A stretch of DNA of 64,000 nt, from positions 151,369,151-151,433,150 of the forward strand of contig CP136068.1 of the NCBI GenBank assembly GCA_032622095.1. Reading direction: 5' to 3'. Each line of letters begins with the position of its first letter. The stretch's first letter is position 1. Below are positions 1 through 12,055 of the stretch, piece by piece. A program made the translations under genes and the position numbers. Below the pieces are notes generated by a model. The model made no database searches. It was given only the letters and a program-made list of their open reading frames with translations, and had not been told where the DNA came from. The DNA is from Siphonodentalium dalli. Its lineage: Eukaryota; Mollusca; Scaphopoda; Gadilida; Siphonodentaliidae.

Positions 1-210
1 TAACTTTAGATTGAATCAAGTGAACTGAACCAAATTTGTATATTTAAGTTTACCACCCCAAAATACAGATCAAGTTCGAATATGGGTTTCGTCCACATGA
101 TTTTGACTGAGTTATGCCCCTTTTTCGACTTAGATTTTAATTGATATGCGGTTTCCGGATGATAACTTTAGATTAAATCAAGTGAACTGAACCAAATTTG
201 GTATACAAAC
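1..210. repeat. Two copies of a ~162-bp tandem repeat
   Basis: The segment around AACTTTAGATTGAATCAAG at position 2 recurs at about 164 with one or two changes, giving a period of roughly 162 bp. The spacer contains a 'ttcgacttag' phrase that also occurs in the repeats near 29.0-29.3 kb. Non-coding. From 210 to about 1345 I see AT-rich sequence with no convincing gene or repeat boundary. Confidence 0.6.
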
Positions 211-1636
211 AAAGGTTTCAAACAAATAAATTAAACCTTGCCCCACTCTACTCTTGTTATCCAATCTATCCCAAAACTTCAAATGGCTCTTCTAGGCCCC
301 TGCGAATATTTTAAATTCGACTCAATGTCAATATCACCGATATGATTCAATGTAGACATTGAATCGGGCATCCATTTTGAATATTTTTGAATATCCAAAT
401 TGTACACATCATTGAGACTTACTGGGTTAGTCCAAGCACTTCAGTAATCATAATAAAAATAGACAAAACAATAATTGCCTGCTAGGTGAACAGTCTAAGA
501 GAAATATGACTTGTTTTAAAAGCGGTGGATGTATACCCAACAATCAGCATACTGTGAATGGCTTTAAATTTGTTGGTATAAATGTTAGTGGTTCAGCCAT
601 TTATGACCTTTTCATGGGTTAATAAATTTGTGGATCTGCCGGTACTAAATGTCCCCTGTAATAACAATCAAATCCAACTAATAGAAGTGTAGACTCCTCA
701 ACGAGCCGTCGGAAATTGCAAATCCGCACTGCAGGCGTAAGCACGTCACTTGTCCAAGCTTTTGTTGATACAACACCTTTTGGTTGGCAAGAAATGATTC
801 AGTGCGAGGAAATGTTACACATGGATTCTGCAATACAATATATATATGTCGATGTAGTTGACAGAAAGAATATGAAATTCAGTAAACTCGGGTGTTTGTT
901 AGAAACCCAATCATAAAAAAAACGAACTGAAAATTGAGAGTTGAACTGAACAAACACGCTTGAGTGAGCCTACAGCGATAACAGAGCTTTCTATAGTAAG
1001 ACCGGGTATAACAGCCCAGACTCCGAGTTTCAGATGTGATATTCAGATGCAAAAATATGATGCCTCTATTTATGTCGAAAGGGAGAAATAATTGGGTAAA
1101 TGTATTAATAAATTAAATGTAGCATCATATTCCATATACTGATAGTCATTTATGGAAATGTATGAAAACTAAGATTTCTGTGAATTTAAGCCACCATCTT
1201 TGAAACCATTACCAACTATTGAGCAAACATATAACTACTTTGTTGCAGAACAAATAAACATTGTCTTTTTCCCACTCCATGGTAGCTTGGAACTTCAAAA
1301 AATTATCATCAGCCTGATCATCCAAGTAAAATAATTTTGTTTTTTTTAAACTCAACTTCACAAAGTCAAGTTTGAGCTATTGCCATGGGTTGGCGTCCAT
1401 CATCCATATGTTTGTCCATCAACAGTTTCCTTTAGTGCTCCTTACAGATCACATTTCTGATCCGATTGTCACCAAAAAATTAATATGGATATTCGGGATG
1501 ACCTCTCGATAGGAGCCATCATTATTTTTCCGAAATTTGCATCACTAACTACTACAGCCAACAGTGTTCATCCAATTGATCCCAAAATTCATATGGCTCT
1601 CCAGGTTGACCTCTGGTATTGCTCAGACATTTCAAC

Positions 1637-2754
1637 TAGGGTCCTGCGAATATTCGATATTCGATTCAAAAGTCAAATTCGATTCGAATTCGAGTCGAAA
1701 TTGCCAACTCGAAATTTCGAATATACACTGATGGAAAAGTAGGCTGTTTACCGACAAGTACACACATCGATCTTAGTTGTTTTTGTGCCATTTAATTACA
1801 GAAAATGATGTATATATGCACCTTATAATTCTTATTGTACATCGCGATTATATATATTAAATATAAGTATAGCCAGCAATTAGCCACTATAGGACTACTA
1901 AATACGCCTGAATTATAGCTTTGAACATGGTAGCCAAAAGCTCGGAGATCACCGATGGACCGACAACTAATAGCTATGAGACTGAGCAACCGCTAGCGTT
2001 ATCCGCCGTCTATCCGTCTCAGATTCTGCATTATGTAGTATACATGTAGCTGAGAATTTGAACAACACGTGTTCCCTGCATCGAAAAGTGCATTTTTGGC
2101 GATGTTTTCTTTTGAAGTTTACTTTCAATTTCGGAGCGTTCTTTGACACTTCTTTGACAAAATGTCGTTGTTATTCATGTTTATTTTAAACATGATAAAG
2201 CTGCTGGTAGTGCAGGAACTTACACGTGAGATGAATGCAACCTGGTGTATAAATTGCAGGCATCTGGGACAATGACCCATCTATGGAATCATCTGTCCAA
2301 GAAGCATCCAGCACTACATAATCAGGTTACCCTGCGACTGTTGTTGCATCTTCAAGTTTATAACAACGGGTGATTCCAAATGTCGATTTGAAATTTTGCA
2401 TGTACATACAAACTGTACAAATTTCACGTGATTTTAGTTCTGATAGTGGTTATATATTAATCGTCGTGACGGCCGCATGGACGTTTTTTTTTAATCTGCC
2501 TTTTTTTCTCGACAATTATCATTTGAAGTTAATAGTATTGCAAACGACGGTTCATCGCCACATAAGTTATGATGGAACTTCGTGCATGTAGTTGATAGAA
2601 CGTTTCAATCGTCTAATCGTTGACAAAACATGCCCAATTGAGAATGTAACACACAGATATGATTCGATTCGACATTCGATTCGATATTCGATTCGATTTC
2701 CAGAATTTGATTCGATATTCGATTCGATCAAAATCTCCAATTCGCAGGACCCTA
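1637..2754. mobile_element. hAT-like DNA transposon, decayed, 8-bp TSD ATTTCAAC
   Basis: The ends are inverted repeats: TAGGGTCCTGCGAAT on the left and ATTCGCAGGACCCTA on the right. Both sides are flanked by the identical 8-bp ATTTCAAC (1629-1636 and 2755-2762), the hallmark of hAT insertion. Removing the element rebuilds a sequence found uninterrupted near 15669 and 55150 ('gacatttcaactttc.gcattc'), so those copies are natural empty sites. Subterminal regions are rich in ATTCGATTCGA palindromes. A BED-type finger remnant lies inside. Confidence 0.9.
2198..2326 (+). pseudogene. BED-type zinc finger remnant of hAT transposase
   Basis: Read on the + strand, this stretch gives a DECNLVYK segment followed by SGTMTHLWNHLSKKHP, the second half of a BED finger (Cys pair, then His...His). 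BED fingers are the DNA-binding N-terminal domain of hAT transposases. A stop codon (tga near 2227) sits where the first cysteine of the CxxC pair would be expected, so the reading is broken. It lies inside the 1637-2754 element, consistent with a mostly deleted autonomous hAT copy. Confidence 0.7.
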
Positions 2755-2886
2755 ATTTCAACTATCCGCATTCATTATCTCTCCATTGACTGTAATGTAT
2801 GACATTATCCCATTTCCATGTTGAGCTACAGTGTCATTGATACTTTCATTTAATTTTAATTGTTATCACGCTACTTTATCTTTCAG

Positions 2887-3128
2887 GTCTTGAGAATAAA
2901 ATAAAAGACAGTGAATGTTACAAGAAAAATCCCGGCATGATGTCTACTAAACTGTATGAATTAATACCAAAATCAGGTTATTGTCCTGATTTAATCAAAG
3001 GTGATGACACAGAAGGAGGAATATCTGTCGAATGCAGAATCGAAATTGCAAAAGATATGATGCGTGGTGGAACTCCCAGAAGCTATAGTGTGACAGTTTG
3101 GAGAATTGAGGACTATGATTATGATGAG
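2887..3128 (+). CDS. STING: STING domain copy 1, exon A (internal exon)
   Basis: Internal exon of an innate-immune STING-family gene. It starts after the acceptor tatctttcag, entering in phase 1, and ends in phase 0 before a weak donor GTTTGT. It encodes about 80 residues corresponding to the start and beta-sheet of the STING cyclic-dinucleotide-binding domain: STKLYELIPKSG matches the vertebrate RLYILLPLDCG strand, and RSYSVTVWRI (RSY codons 3078-3086) matches the RVYSNSIYEL lid strand. The Arg and Tyr corresponding to human R238 and Y240 are present. The preceding helix exon (GLAW..GY type) was not found in 1-2886 and should lie upstream. It has the same phases as exon A of copy 2 (44992-45206). 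Family assignment is strong; the exact donor is the weakest part. Confidence 0.85.
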
Positions 3129-4929
3129 GTTTGTCATTGTTAACATTTCACAGATAGACATTCCATTGAAAATTATATACTAAGGAAATTTCCGAAATAC
3201 CTGGGGTGGTATTCACCAGCTGGGTTTATATATAGTCCATGTAGTTTATACGAGGCGACGGTCAATGCGAAGCTGTCGGTGGACATCGATGGGAAGACAT
3301 CGCCGCGCGGTATAGGATTATCCAATCAAGATGATTGGCGGCAATCATAGATTGACCACCGGTCACTTAAAACATGCTGCGCGTAACAGGACACGTTTGG
3401 TTCTTTTCAATCATGATAACCGAGCGAAAGGAAGGGTGCTAAATACACAGTCGACGAGCGAAACACATTTTGGGCATTATGCAGAGAAGCATCAAAATCC
3501 TAGAGAATAAAGAAACCGGCACCATCCACCAGCGCTGGAAAAATGATGCCTGGAAAGAAATTTCTTTGGAAATGGCAGGGAAATTTCCAAATAGAACCAA
3601 AAGAGAAACAAAATTCTTCTGAGACGTTGTCTTCTTGGCTCTTCATTTTCACGCTGTACTATAATTAAAAAACCTCAATAATATCATCGAAACTCATTCT
3701 GCAGATGTATAAACGCCAGCATGAGTCTCCATCCACTAATATTTATACCGCTATACATGCCGATTGTGGCCAGTGAGTGTTCACGAATTAGTCGTGAGAC
3801 GGTGTCCATTGACAAGTGACAAATCTGATAGATTGGATCAATCACATCATCGACAGCGGGTGTCATTGGCGCTAAAGCGGAGATACCTTTGTGTTCAGCC
3901 ACTACCAAATAAACTACCTGGTTTATAAAATAAAACTGCTTGGTGAATACCACCCCTGATGTCTACAATGTGCTATGAATTGTATGGTTTCTGTTAGAGG
4001 GTCAATTTTAGAGTCCCTTTTCTCTAGCCCATATTTCCCACACATCCCCTAACTGATCAACAGATTAATGCCTATGTCAAAACCAACAGGGAATGATAAA
4101 CAAGATAATCTTAATTACAAGCTATCCAAAAAATGAACAATTTTATCAGTTTCCCATAATAAGAAATTACTTCTGTCAGGTAAGTTGACAAATAAATCAT
4201 GTTGCTTTTAAAATGTTTACTAATCATGTAGAAGTTATCCAGTGAAGGATGCTCAAGAATAATTCCTGTAAAAACATTGTTTTCATGAATGTAGGCCTAA
4301 CATAGAAATTAGTTGCATATCTTAATATTTTTCTCTGTAATTTGTGGGGGGACGAAAAATTGTCAGTATAGTTATTTTACCTCAGATTTTAAGTTGATGT
4401 TTGCATCACAAAATTTCATGCTTACGATGTGCACAAAAACAATTTCAAAAATAAAAGTCCTCCCTCCCTCATTGATTCAGTAAAAAACAATTGTCTTAGA
4501 CTGAAATAATTTTGGTTTATTTTGGCCTTATAATTTTGCAGTGTTGTTGTAGTCATGACTTGTTAATTCTGTTAAAATGTGACACCCCTTTGTATAGAGC
4601 GCTGGTTGGGTATCAACCCCACTAGAAGTTTCCAGCTAATTACACTGACTGCTGTATTGATTCAGTTGTCAATGACAGGTATGTTTGTAAATGGTATTGA
4701 CTACAACACCATGTGATAATTTCCACCTGATTTATATTATTATTATTCATGTATTTTGAGTGTTTATTTCATTCTTGCGCGAGATATTTGATATTCAATT
4801 GAGATTTTTTTCAAACTAAATTGAATCTGTTTGTTTGTCACATTGGTATCTCCCAAGAAATTTCAGCCTGGCCAATCAGAATTCAAATTTCCAGTGAAGT
4901 TGCATTGTTGGTATGGCCTGCCAATAATT

Positions 4930-5140
4930 GATAAAAGTGTCAGTAGTGTGTTTGCAGTGCGGTCGGAATGAGTCTGTAGCATGATCAACTTTCTGCAGTG
5001 TGGTTGCAGTTTTGGTGGAACCAAATTTTCATTTTCTAAAGTGTCAGCAGTGTGGTTGAAGTGTCCCAATACATTTTTAATAAAATGCAGTTTTGTTGCA
5101 GTGATCACTGCAACCACAATGTAAACCACACTGTTAGCTG
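4930..5140. repeat. Degenerate CAGTGTGGTTGCAGT repeats in intron 1
   Basis: Imperfect copies of a GCAGTGTGGTTGCAG motif occur between 4930 and 5140, among unique-looking AT-rich sequence. The same motif forms the minisatellite at 39.8-40.4 kb and the repeats at 43.3-43.7 kb, so this is probably a fragment of that element family. The rest of 3129-5656 (intron) shows no gene. Confidence 0.5.
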
Positions 5141-5656
5141 CAGTGTACAGGGGTTATTGTCATCTTTCTGTATTATTTGCTCATGTGTGCCATGTAAATA
5201 ATATGTTAGTTTTACTATATGTCCACTAAGCTTACTAACTATGTTCTAATTTTCCACTATCACAACGACACGGTTGATAATCCATTTCGCGGCTCCAAGA
5301 TGCTGATTTGATTTGATTGGTCAGCACCCTTAGATACGCTTGGTAGTGACAATTTCTATCAACCATGGGAAACATCATTTCTCGCATCACAACGCGCAGT
5401 GATACTTTAAGAAATTGGGCAACAGTATATATCTACAGTATGTAATTCAGCATCAGATACTCTATACACCGACAGATGCATCGAAAATGACGTTGATTGC
5501 ATATATACACCTGGTGATTTTGTGCACTTACTACCAAAAATATTATTTTGACATACGTTGTTTTTCGCTGTTTATCTGAAGTCCCATCTTGTCTTGAATT
5601 ATTCCAAATATATAATGCCATATTTGGCATTGAGGCATTCATGCTATTTACTATCA

Positions 5657-6750
5657 AGTAAGGGTGCCATGATTTTAATCGTATAATCGATGAGCTGTTG
5701 ATAAAGGCGATAATTGATTACCATTTCTATCGTCGATTAATCTGCGTTATTTAATTCGGACGTCAGAAAGTGCCAGGTATTATTGAATACCGTGTTTGTT
5801 TTACACAGTTTAATCTACAACTGAAGGGTTAACAACCTTTGATTGTGCATCAAAGAGATTCCGACAACATGAGTACTACTAATATATGTTGCAAACAGTG
5901 GGCAGTTCATTTGATGATGCGACATGGTTACTCTTTGTGTCGTTGTATATTCTACAAATTGGCGGCACTGCGGCTTTGAACTTGTGGCAACGTCGTTGTA
6001 TATTTCTACAAGAAAGATAGCACAATGTCTTTGAAATGTGCCGACTGTCACCGTGTTCAATGAACTGAATGCACTCGCCCTTGAATCTGATTGGACCAAT
6101 GGGGATATGATTGACATTCTCTCGAAACCAGGGAACCTATGGAATTTTAATCAGAGATGTTCTCTGTGATGTCATTTGTGAGTATACTTCATTTGCATGA
6201 GTATACTTAGATGTTACTAGTACAGGCTATCACTTATCGTGTGGTGACTGCTGAATGAAACTCACTATTATCAATTACTTAACTTGTTCTGAGTCCTGAA
6301 ATTTCTGGGTGGGGGCCCACCTTTGTGATTGTTATCCACACTCTGGAAGTTTGCTGAAACTTATAGTTTCCGTAATATTAGATTCCTTTTTTTAGGAACT
6401 GCCAGTGGTCCGTCGTGCATTCCTACTTTATATTGTTTGTATGTTTGGCTATTCATAACACGGAAATTAATGGCTACGTTCGTTCTAATGAACTCACAAT
6501 TATTATAACCATGACATCGTCGAGAAATGTGCTGGTATTGACTACATTGTGCTCATTAGTCATTACCGGTGGTTTATGGTGCACATTATTAATGTAAAAA
6601 TTACATCAGCCGAGTTTTTAACTAACACCCAACCAATAGGCCATATTACGGAATACTTCCACTGTTATTAATATTAGGTACGATTAATCGATTATAATCG
6701 ATTATTGACGACCGATTATCGATTATCAAAATCAATAATCGTGGCACTTC
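5657..6750. mobile_element. hAT-like non-autonomous element, 8-bp TSD TACTATCA
   Basis: The flanking 8-mers are identical: TACTATCA at 5649-5656 and 6751-6758. Ends are imperfect inverted repeats (left ...GGGTGCCATGATT, right AATCGTGGCACTTC). Both subterminal regions are rich in ATCGAT palindromes, like the 1637-2754 element. I see no transposase. It ends 53 bp upstream of the second STING exon. Confidence 0.75.
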
Positions 6751-6803
6751 TACTATCATGCAAGACTTCTTTGTTCTCAGCTGATGTACTTTTGCTTTTT
6801 CAG

Positions 6804-6969
6804 GTTTACTATGCTGTGTGTGAATTCCCACATATCATCAAGACTATATATGAAGCTAAGGCAGACACAAACGAGAAGGAGTTCCAGATAAATCGAACCA
6901 ACACTGTTTTGAAACAAATTGTCAACCACAAAAACACCAATTGCAAGGGGATTGTCCGAATTATTTATG
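6804..6969 (+). CDS. STING: STING domain copy 1, exon B
   Basis: Internal exon that starts in phase 0 after a good acceptor (gctttttcag) and leaves in phase 1 before the donor GTGAGA. It encodes about 55 residues that match the helix-rich end of the STING ligand-binding domain: VYYAVCEFPHIIKTIYEAK corresponds to the human segment containing E260-T263-P264, and the rest (TVLKQIV..., GIVRIIY) matches the last long helix and final strand. The glutamate is kept, but the YATP motif that copy 2 retains is replaced by a shortened EF-PH segment, so the Thr-Pro ligand contacts appear lost. Phases (0 to 1) equal those of exon B of copy 2. Confidence 0.83.
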
Positions 6970-7736
6970 GTGAGATGTTTTGTCATAATTCTTTTTCTGT
7001 GATATTTTTCATTATATTTTGAAAGATATACAGAAAAACACAATAATTTGATTTATAGCACACCTATATCTTAAAAAACATGAGTATATTTTCCATGTTC
7101 ACAGATTTCTTTGGAGCATAGTGATGTGCTTGTATATTTATGATCTGACTTAGAACTTATAAAAAAGGGCAATTGGTTTATGCAACTCTAAATATAGAAG
7201 CCTTACAGAACTCCTTTCCAAACAAGAGAGTATTGTAATGTTTAAAGATTTAATTACCATACAGGTATCGTTCTTTATGTATAAATGGATCAGAAATAAT
7301 CTCTCAAAATTGTTTGAGAAAATGTTCTCTTACTCCCTCGGTGTAAGTACCAGAAAGGCATATAAACAAAGAAGAAAATGCCGAGAACATGTTTCTCAGA
7401 ATATCTACCAATACATTAATTTCCCAATGTGTGAAATTTGGTTAATTCCAAAATACGAGCACATCCGTTTTACTATAGCAATATCATAACATAACATAAC
7501 ATCAGACTGGTTATATTTTTGTCCTCCGACATTCCGTCGGAGGAATATAGAAATGACCCTCATCCGTCCATCCATCCATGTGTGTGTCCAGAAGTTTGTC
7601 TGACCAAGTATTCTGTCATTTTCTGGTAAACTTGGTGCATATATTAACCAGCATGGAACCTGCGCACCTGCAATTTTGAGTTCAGTCGGACTCATTTTGG
7701 CGGAGTTATTGCCCTTTTGTTACATAGAATCCTGGC

Positions 7737-8892
7737 CTGGAAATCTCAAGGCGGGGTGCCTGCCTACAGCCCGCCTAGATTTTTCCAAGGTGGGCTTTTA
7801 ATAGCCCACCTTGTCTATGATAGGAAATTTATTTAGTTATTTTATCATGTTTTATGAGCGAAATACTGCTTGGAAATTGTAAATAATTCAATTGTACAGT
7901 GTGATCATACGTGAGCAACAGATGGTAATGTCATATGGCGGAATCATTAAATTTCGGAACGAAATCTTCCGTAAATTGGATCTTTTGATGGATTCTCACA
8001 CATTTTAAAGACAAAACTAATTATTTCTCTTCATTAGATTGAGCTTACAATATATTTTACTGGATAAAAGCAACATACATTTGTGAATAGTGAGAACCAA
8101 ACGTCACCATCTCGATTGAGTTCAACTTTTCGTTCCATTTCAGGTTCCTATCCGAGAAAATTGTATATCACTATAATGGTGGCTGTCATTCATTTTCTCA
8201 CTTCGATAATATAATGAGCTAATGTCTCTAAGTTATCATTCACTGTGGTGAATATTCTTGTTTACAATGTTATTCAATTATTATAGTTGAGAAACTATCT
8301 CTGTCCCTAATTTCTAACCTACACTAAATCTATACAGAGCGACTTGACCACTGGAAGCAGCAATCTGCGAAAGCGGTCATGTCAACTTGTCATTGGTGAT
8401 GGAATATGGAGTACTTTGACAAATAAAGCAATCATTCACAACTGTATTCAAGTGTACATATACTGGATTTAATATGCTGCTTGATTGTGTATTTTATGTA
8501 CATTACACAACATGGAAATTGCTTTTTAAACATTGACAAACTCACACAATTTTGTTGTATGGGTTGGACACCGACTTACAAATAGTTGAGTACGAACACA
8601 CTTACATTTGTTTGTGGTTCATATTAATTATCATAATATATACAAAGTAATTAAATATTTACCATACCTTACTGTGGGATATTTGACATTCACAACTCAG
8701 GACATTTTTTCTACCAAACAAAATGAATTTAGATGATGTTAAACAACATCAAAAATAGACTAAGGGCAGAGTAACTCATGATCAGGTAAAATAAATCATA
8801 ACTGTAAAAGTTGAGGAGGGCTCTAGTCCCCCGAAGGCAAATCTAGGAGGCTATTAATAACCCTCCTGGATTTGCTAGATTGCCAACCCTGA
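7737..8892. mobile_element. Candidate hAT element with CAGGGTTGGCAATCT end
   Basis: The right end, read on the minus strand, is CAGGGTTGGCAATCT, a canonical hAT terminus. The left end (CTGGCCTGGAAATCT) is a decayed match. Both ends are followed by a similar GC-rich hairpin (left '..cgcctagatt..aatagccc', right '..ggattt..aatagcc'). AGAATC occurs on both flanks, possibly a damaged 8-bp duplication. The interior is AT-rich and non-coding. Confidence 0.5.
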
Positions 8893-8944
8893 GAATCATA
8901 CATCCTGGGACACATCATTTGTCTGAGCCTGCATTCCATTAGTT

Positions 8945-9415
8945 TCCAGTCAATTTTTAGCTCAAATTTACAACGTAAAGTTTGAGCTATTGTCATGGGT
9001 TGGCATCCTTTTGTCAACAATTTCCTTCGGCACACCCTAAAGGCCGCATTCCTTATCCGATCTTCACCAAACTTCATATGTAGCTCCAGAGAGATCTATA
9101 GATGGGAGCTATAAAATTTTCCAAGTTTCGATGAAAATCATGGCAGCCATCCTAGATTTTAAATTTGAATCGCCCTACAGCCCTTATTTATGGCCGGATA
9201 ATTTTTTTTAAATTTGCAGGCACGATTGTGATCACCTATGGATGAGGGCTATCAAATTTGATTGATTTTCGATGAAAATCATGGCCACCTGCAGCCAACG
9301 TGGATTGAACTCTTAACATGACTAAATCCTTTGGCACACCCTAAAGACCACATCCCTCATCACGTCGTCTTTACTTTAGCATTGCTACCCAGTGTATAGC
9401 TAAGGCTTGTTTGCT
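8945..9415. repeat. Fragment of the mosaic TTGAGC repeat family
   Basis: It starts with the family's typical TTAGCTCAAATTTACAACG and GAGCTATTG motifs and continues with units containing 'catggc..', 'gatgaaaatcatggc' and 'cctttggcacaccctaaag'. Non-coding. Confidence 0.6.
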
Positions 9416-9425
9416 CCCATTAATG

Positions 9426-9853
9426 CAGCCCTGGGAATTAAGGAAAATTTGCCTAGGCAATATTTTTGCCTAGGTGAAAGAATTCGGTCTGGGAAAATAC
9501 ATATTTTACCTAGGCAATTTTGCAACAATATTGCCATCTCAAATCAATATGATTCAGTAATAACCTGAGATGCTTAGTTATTTTTGGGAACATTATTTCC
9601 GGGCCACTACTCAACATATATGAACAATTCCACAAATCATATCCAAAACAAGTGTCCTTATACCGGGTAGCTAGTTAATGGGCAGTGCCATGGAAACAAT
9701 TGTAGGACAATATATGTAAAGAGTGACTTCAGGAAGTCATTTTGGCTAAAGAGGTTCTATTTCTGATAGACACAAATCAATTTTAGTAACCCAATGAAAT
9801 TGTTTTACCTTGGCAATATAATTGCCTATTGCATAGGCTAATTCCCAGGGCTG
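9426..9853. mobile_element. 428-bp MITE with 15-bp perfect inverted ends
   Basis: The ends are exact inverted repeats, CAGCCCTGGGAATTA and TAATTCCCAGGGCTG, flanked by TTAATG on both sides (9420-9425 and 9854-9859). Subterminal GCCTAGGCAAT palindromes recur at both ends. No coding capacity. The 6-bp flank could be what remains of an 8-bp hAT duplication (bases outside TTAATG differ). Confidence 0.75.
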
Positions 9854-10674
9854 TTAATGTAATGTTTGTATTTTGTTTGGTTGTATATGAGATGCAGAGC
9901 ATTGAATATGCAGCATATGATGCGAAAGAAGATAAAAAAGTGAAATGCATACACGTGAAAGTGCATGCCACACATTACACGTTAAAATGATAATTTAGCA
10001 CACCCCATGGGCAACAAAATTTACGAATCGGTGGGTATATATACAAGTCAAAGTTATTTGGTTTATAACAGCTCCGAGATGAACTCATACCGATATCCGT
10101 TTAATCTGGAATTGATTGTTGGGATTCGATGGGGGTTCGATCGCGTCCCATGAAGAGGACTGAACCTGGCCTGTGAGATGGGTGCGTTCGAATCGGAGCT
10201 AGGTTCCATCCGTGGCAGGGTTGCCAATAGGTACTGGTACCGGTATCGGAATTAAATCGGAAACCGAATCCGATCTCGAGTATTGACTGTTCTCTGTACT
10301 GATTGTTGATTTCTATTAATATACCTCTTAACAAATATAAAGGGTTAATTAAGCAGCTCAACATAACGCCAAACACAACTGCAATGGGTTAACGTAATAT
10401 CGTCAGCACATTCATACATCAGAGGTACAGTATGCCGCACTATGACTTGTCACGAAATTGACAGAATGCATGCATTGTGTGGGCGCTTGTGATAACTTCC
10501 ACTCTGTATTCCGTCTTTTAAAATATCCTCCTTTGCGACTTGTCGAAAACGGCCGCAGACAACAACTTAATCGTAAATGTCGTTGCGATTTATATTTTCA
10601 TTATTTGACTATAAACCTCAAACTTAACAAATAATTGATGATGGAACCGCACGAAACTAAATTATTTGCAGTAC

Positions 10675-10995
10675 ATAGACCTTGACCTTCGAGTGACCTT
10701 GAAGTCATATCTCGGGATCCGCTGAGCCGATTTGGTGGAAACGGGTAGTTTGAGGCGCTGAGCAATTTCGTCACACCCGGATGCCCGTGCGGCGTGACCT
10801 TGACCTTTCAAATGACCTTGAACCCGTATCTTGGTATCCGCTGGGCTGATTTTCCACCATTTTCGGGGTGTTGGTGTAGATGGGGATGCCAATAAATTTT
10901 GTCCCACCGAGATGCCCGTGCGGCGTGACCTTGACCTTCGAGTGACCTTGACTCTCTATCTCAGGTATCCGCTGGGCCGATTTCCTACATTTTTG
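10675..10995. repeat. Three ~120-bp tandem units with 'gaccttgacctt'
   Basis: The phrase 'gaccttgacctt' followed by 'gtatccgctggg.cgattt' occurs three times, starting near 10677, 10797 and 10927. Units two and three are joined by 'gatgcccgtgcggcg'. Non-coding; a related 'gaccttga..ttcaaggtcaaggtca' phrase appears in the 47.7-51 kb array. Confidence 0.7.
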
Positions 10996-11181
10996 GAACA
11001 GGTCAATTTGGACCAGTTTTCGACTCTTGATTCTTCAAAAGTAGCATAAGGGGAGATATGACATGATGAAAGTTACTGCTGTTTTTGATACAGATAGATT
11101 GTTGAATGAGATGTAAGCATGATTAACATTCGTTCATAGTTCGCACATTACATTTGGGATAGACAAATTCATGGTGCTTTG

Positions 11182-12047
11182 TAGAGCCCGAAGCCGCCAT
11201 CGCACGCCGCCAGCCATATTTGCCACAAGCCGCTGCCAGGCATATTATTTCTAACGCCAGCCACATTTAAAAATCTCCGCCGCCGTATTGTAAAATGGCT
11301 GAGCCGTGTGCATGGGCTTATATGTCAAGCACAACTGTACTGTGAATCGCAAAGAACTAAACCGCATTGCCTAATATTGGCATACTCGCATGGACACGGC
11401 ATGGTTGTTATATTATCAGAACACCTGGCCCCTTAATGTGGAATAGACTATCCCAATGCATGCTTTCATATAACTGAATGGGCGTATCCATTCGGTATTG
11501 AAAGGGTTAAAATACAAATTGTTTATATCGACAACACCCAGTCTCAGACATCACTGGCATTTGTCAATATATACACATAAGAATAGAAAATAGTTTGAAA
11601 TATTATATATCATTACTATCGGGTTCATCATTCAATGATGCATGCATATATCGCAAGATGGCAGTGATGATAGCAGTCTGAAGTCGACAGAAGTCCCAAT
11701 GTAACTACTTATACCGATTAGATGGGAAACTACATGTACATAGTATATCCATGCCAGTCCTTCGTGAATTTTCGCCATAATGGAAAAGACAAACATCAAA
11801 ATATTACATGTGGTCTGGAATTCTACGGGTTCACCACAAACGCTAAAAAAACGGCGTCTATAACCGGTAACAGGGGATTAGGAACATTTTGGAAATGAAA
11901 ATACGCTGAAAGATAACATCTCAGCCGGCTGAGCCGCCATATTTCATCAGCCACGAACGTCGTGACTGAGCCGGCTTAGCTAGCTAACCAGCCACAAAAA
12001 TCGGTTGCGCCAGCCGTGAAAACTATTTGTCGTGGCTTCGGGGTCTA
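11182..12047. mobile_element. hAT-like element, 866 bp, 8-bp TSD GTGCTTTG
   Basis: The inverted ends are TAGAGCCCGAAGCC (left) and GGCTTCGGGGTCTA (right, one mismatch), flanked by the identical GTGCTTTG at 11174-11181 and 12048-12055. Subterminal GC-rich tracts repeat a 'gccgcca/gccagcca' motif. No transposase seen. The terminal TAG(A/G)G.CC style resembles the 1637-2754 element. Confidence 0.88.
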
Positions 12048-12055
12048 GTGCTTTG

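Larger units (their letters stand above)
1346..2853. repeat. Mosaic 'TTGAGC' repeat family copy, split by a hAT element
   Basis: It starts with an AACTCAACTT...AAGTTTGAGCTATTGCC motif and ends with TTGAGCTACAGTGTCATTG followed by TTTCAT. The same start and end motifs occur many times in the window (for example 52.9-55.2 kb and 59.3-61.7 kb). The body is a run of diverged units mentioning 'ccatcttgg...actcttt' in other copies. A hAT element is inserted at 1637-2754. The copy ends 34-38 bp upstream of the first STING exon. Confidence 0.65.

Noticed and set aside
1-2886. Upstream GLAW-helix exon of STING copy 1
   Set aside because: I looked for a Gly-Leu-Ala-Trp type codon string followed by a phase-1 donor and found none; it should lie upstream of the window.
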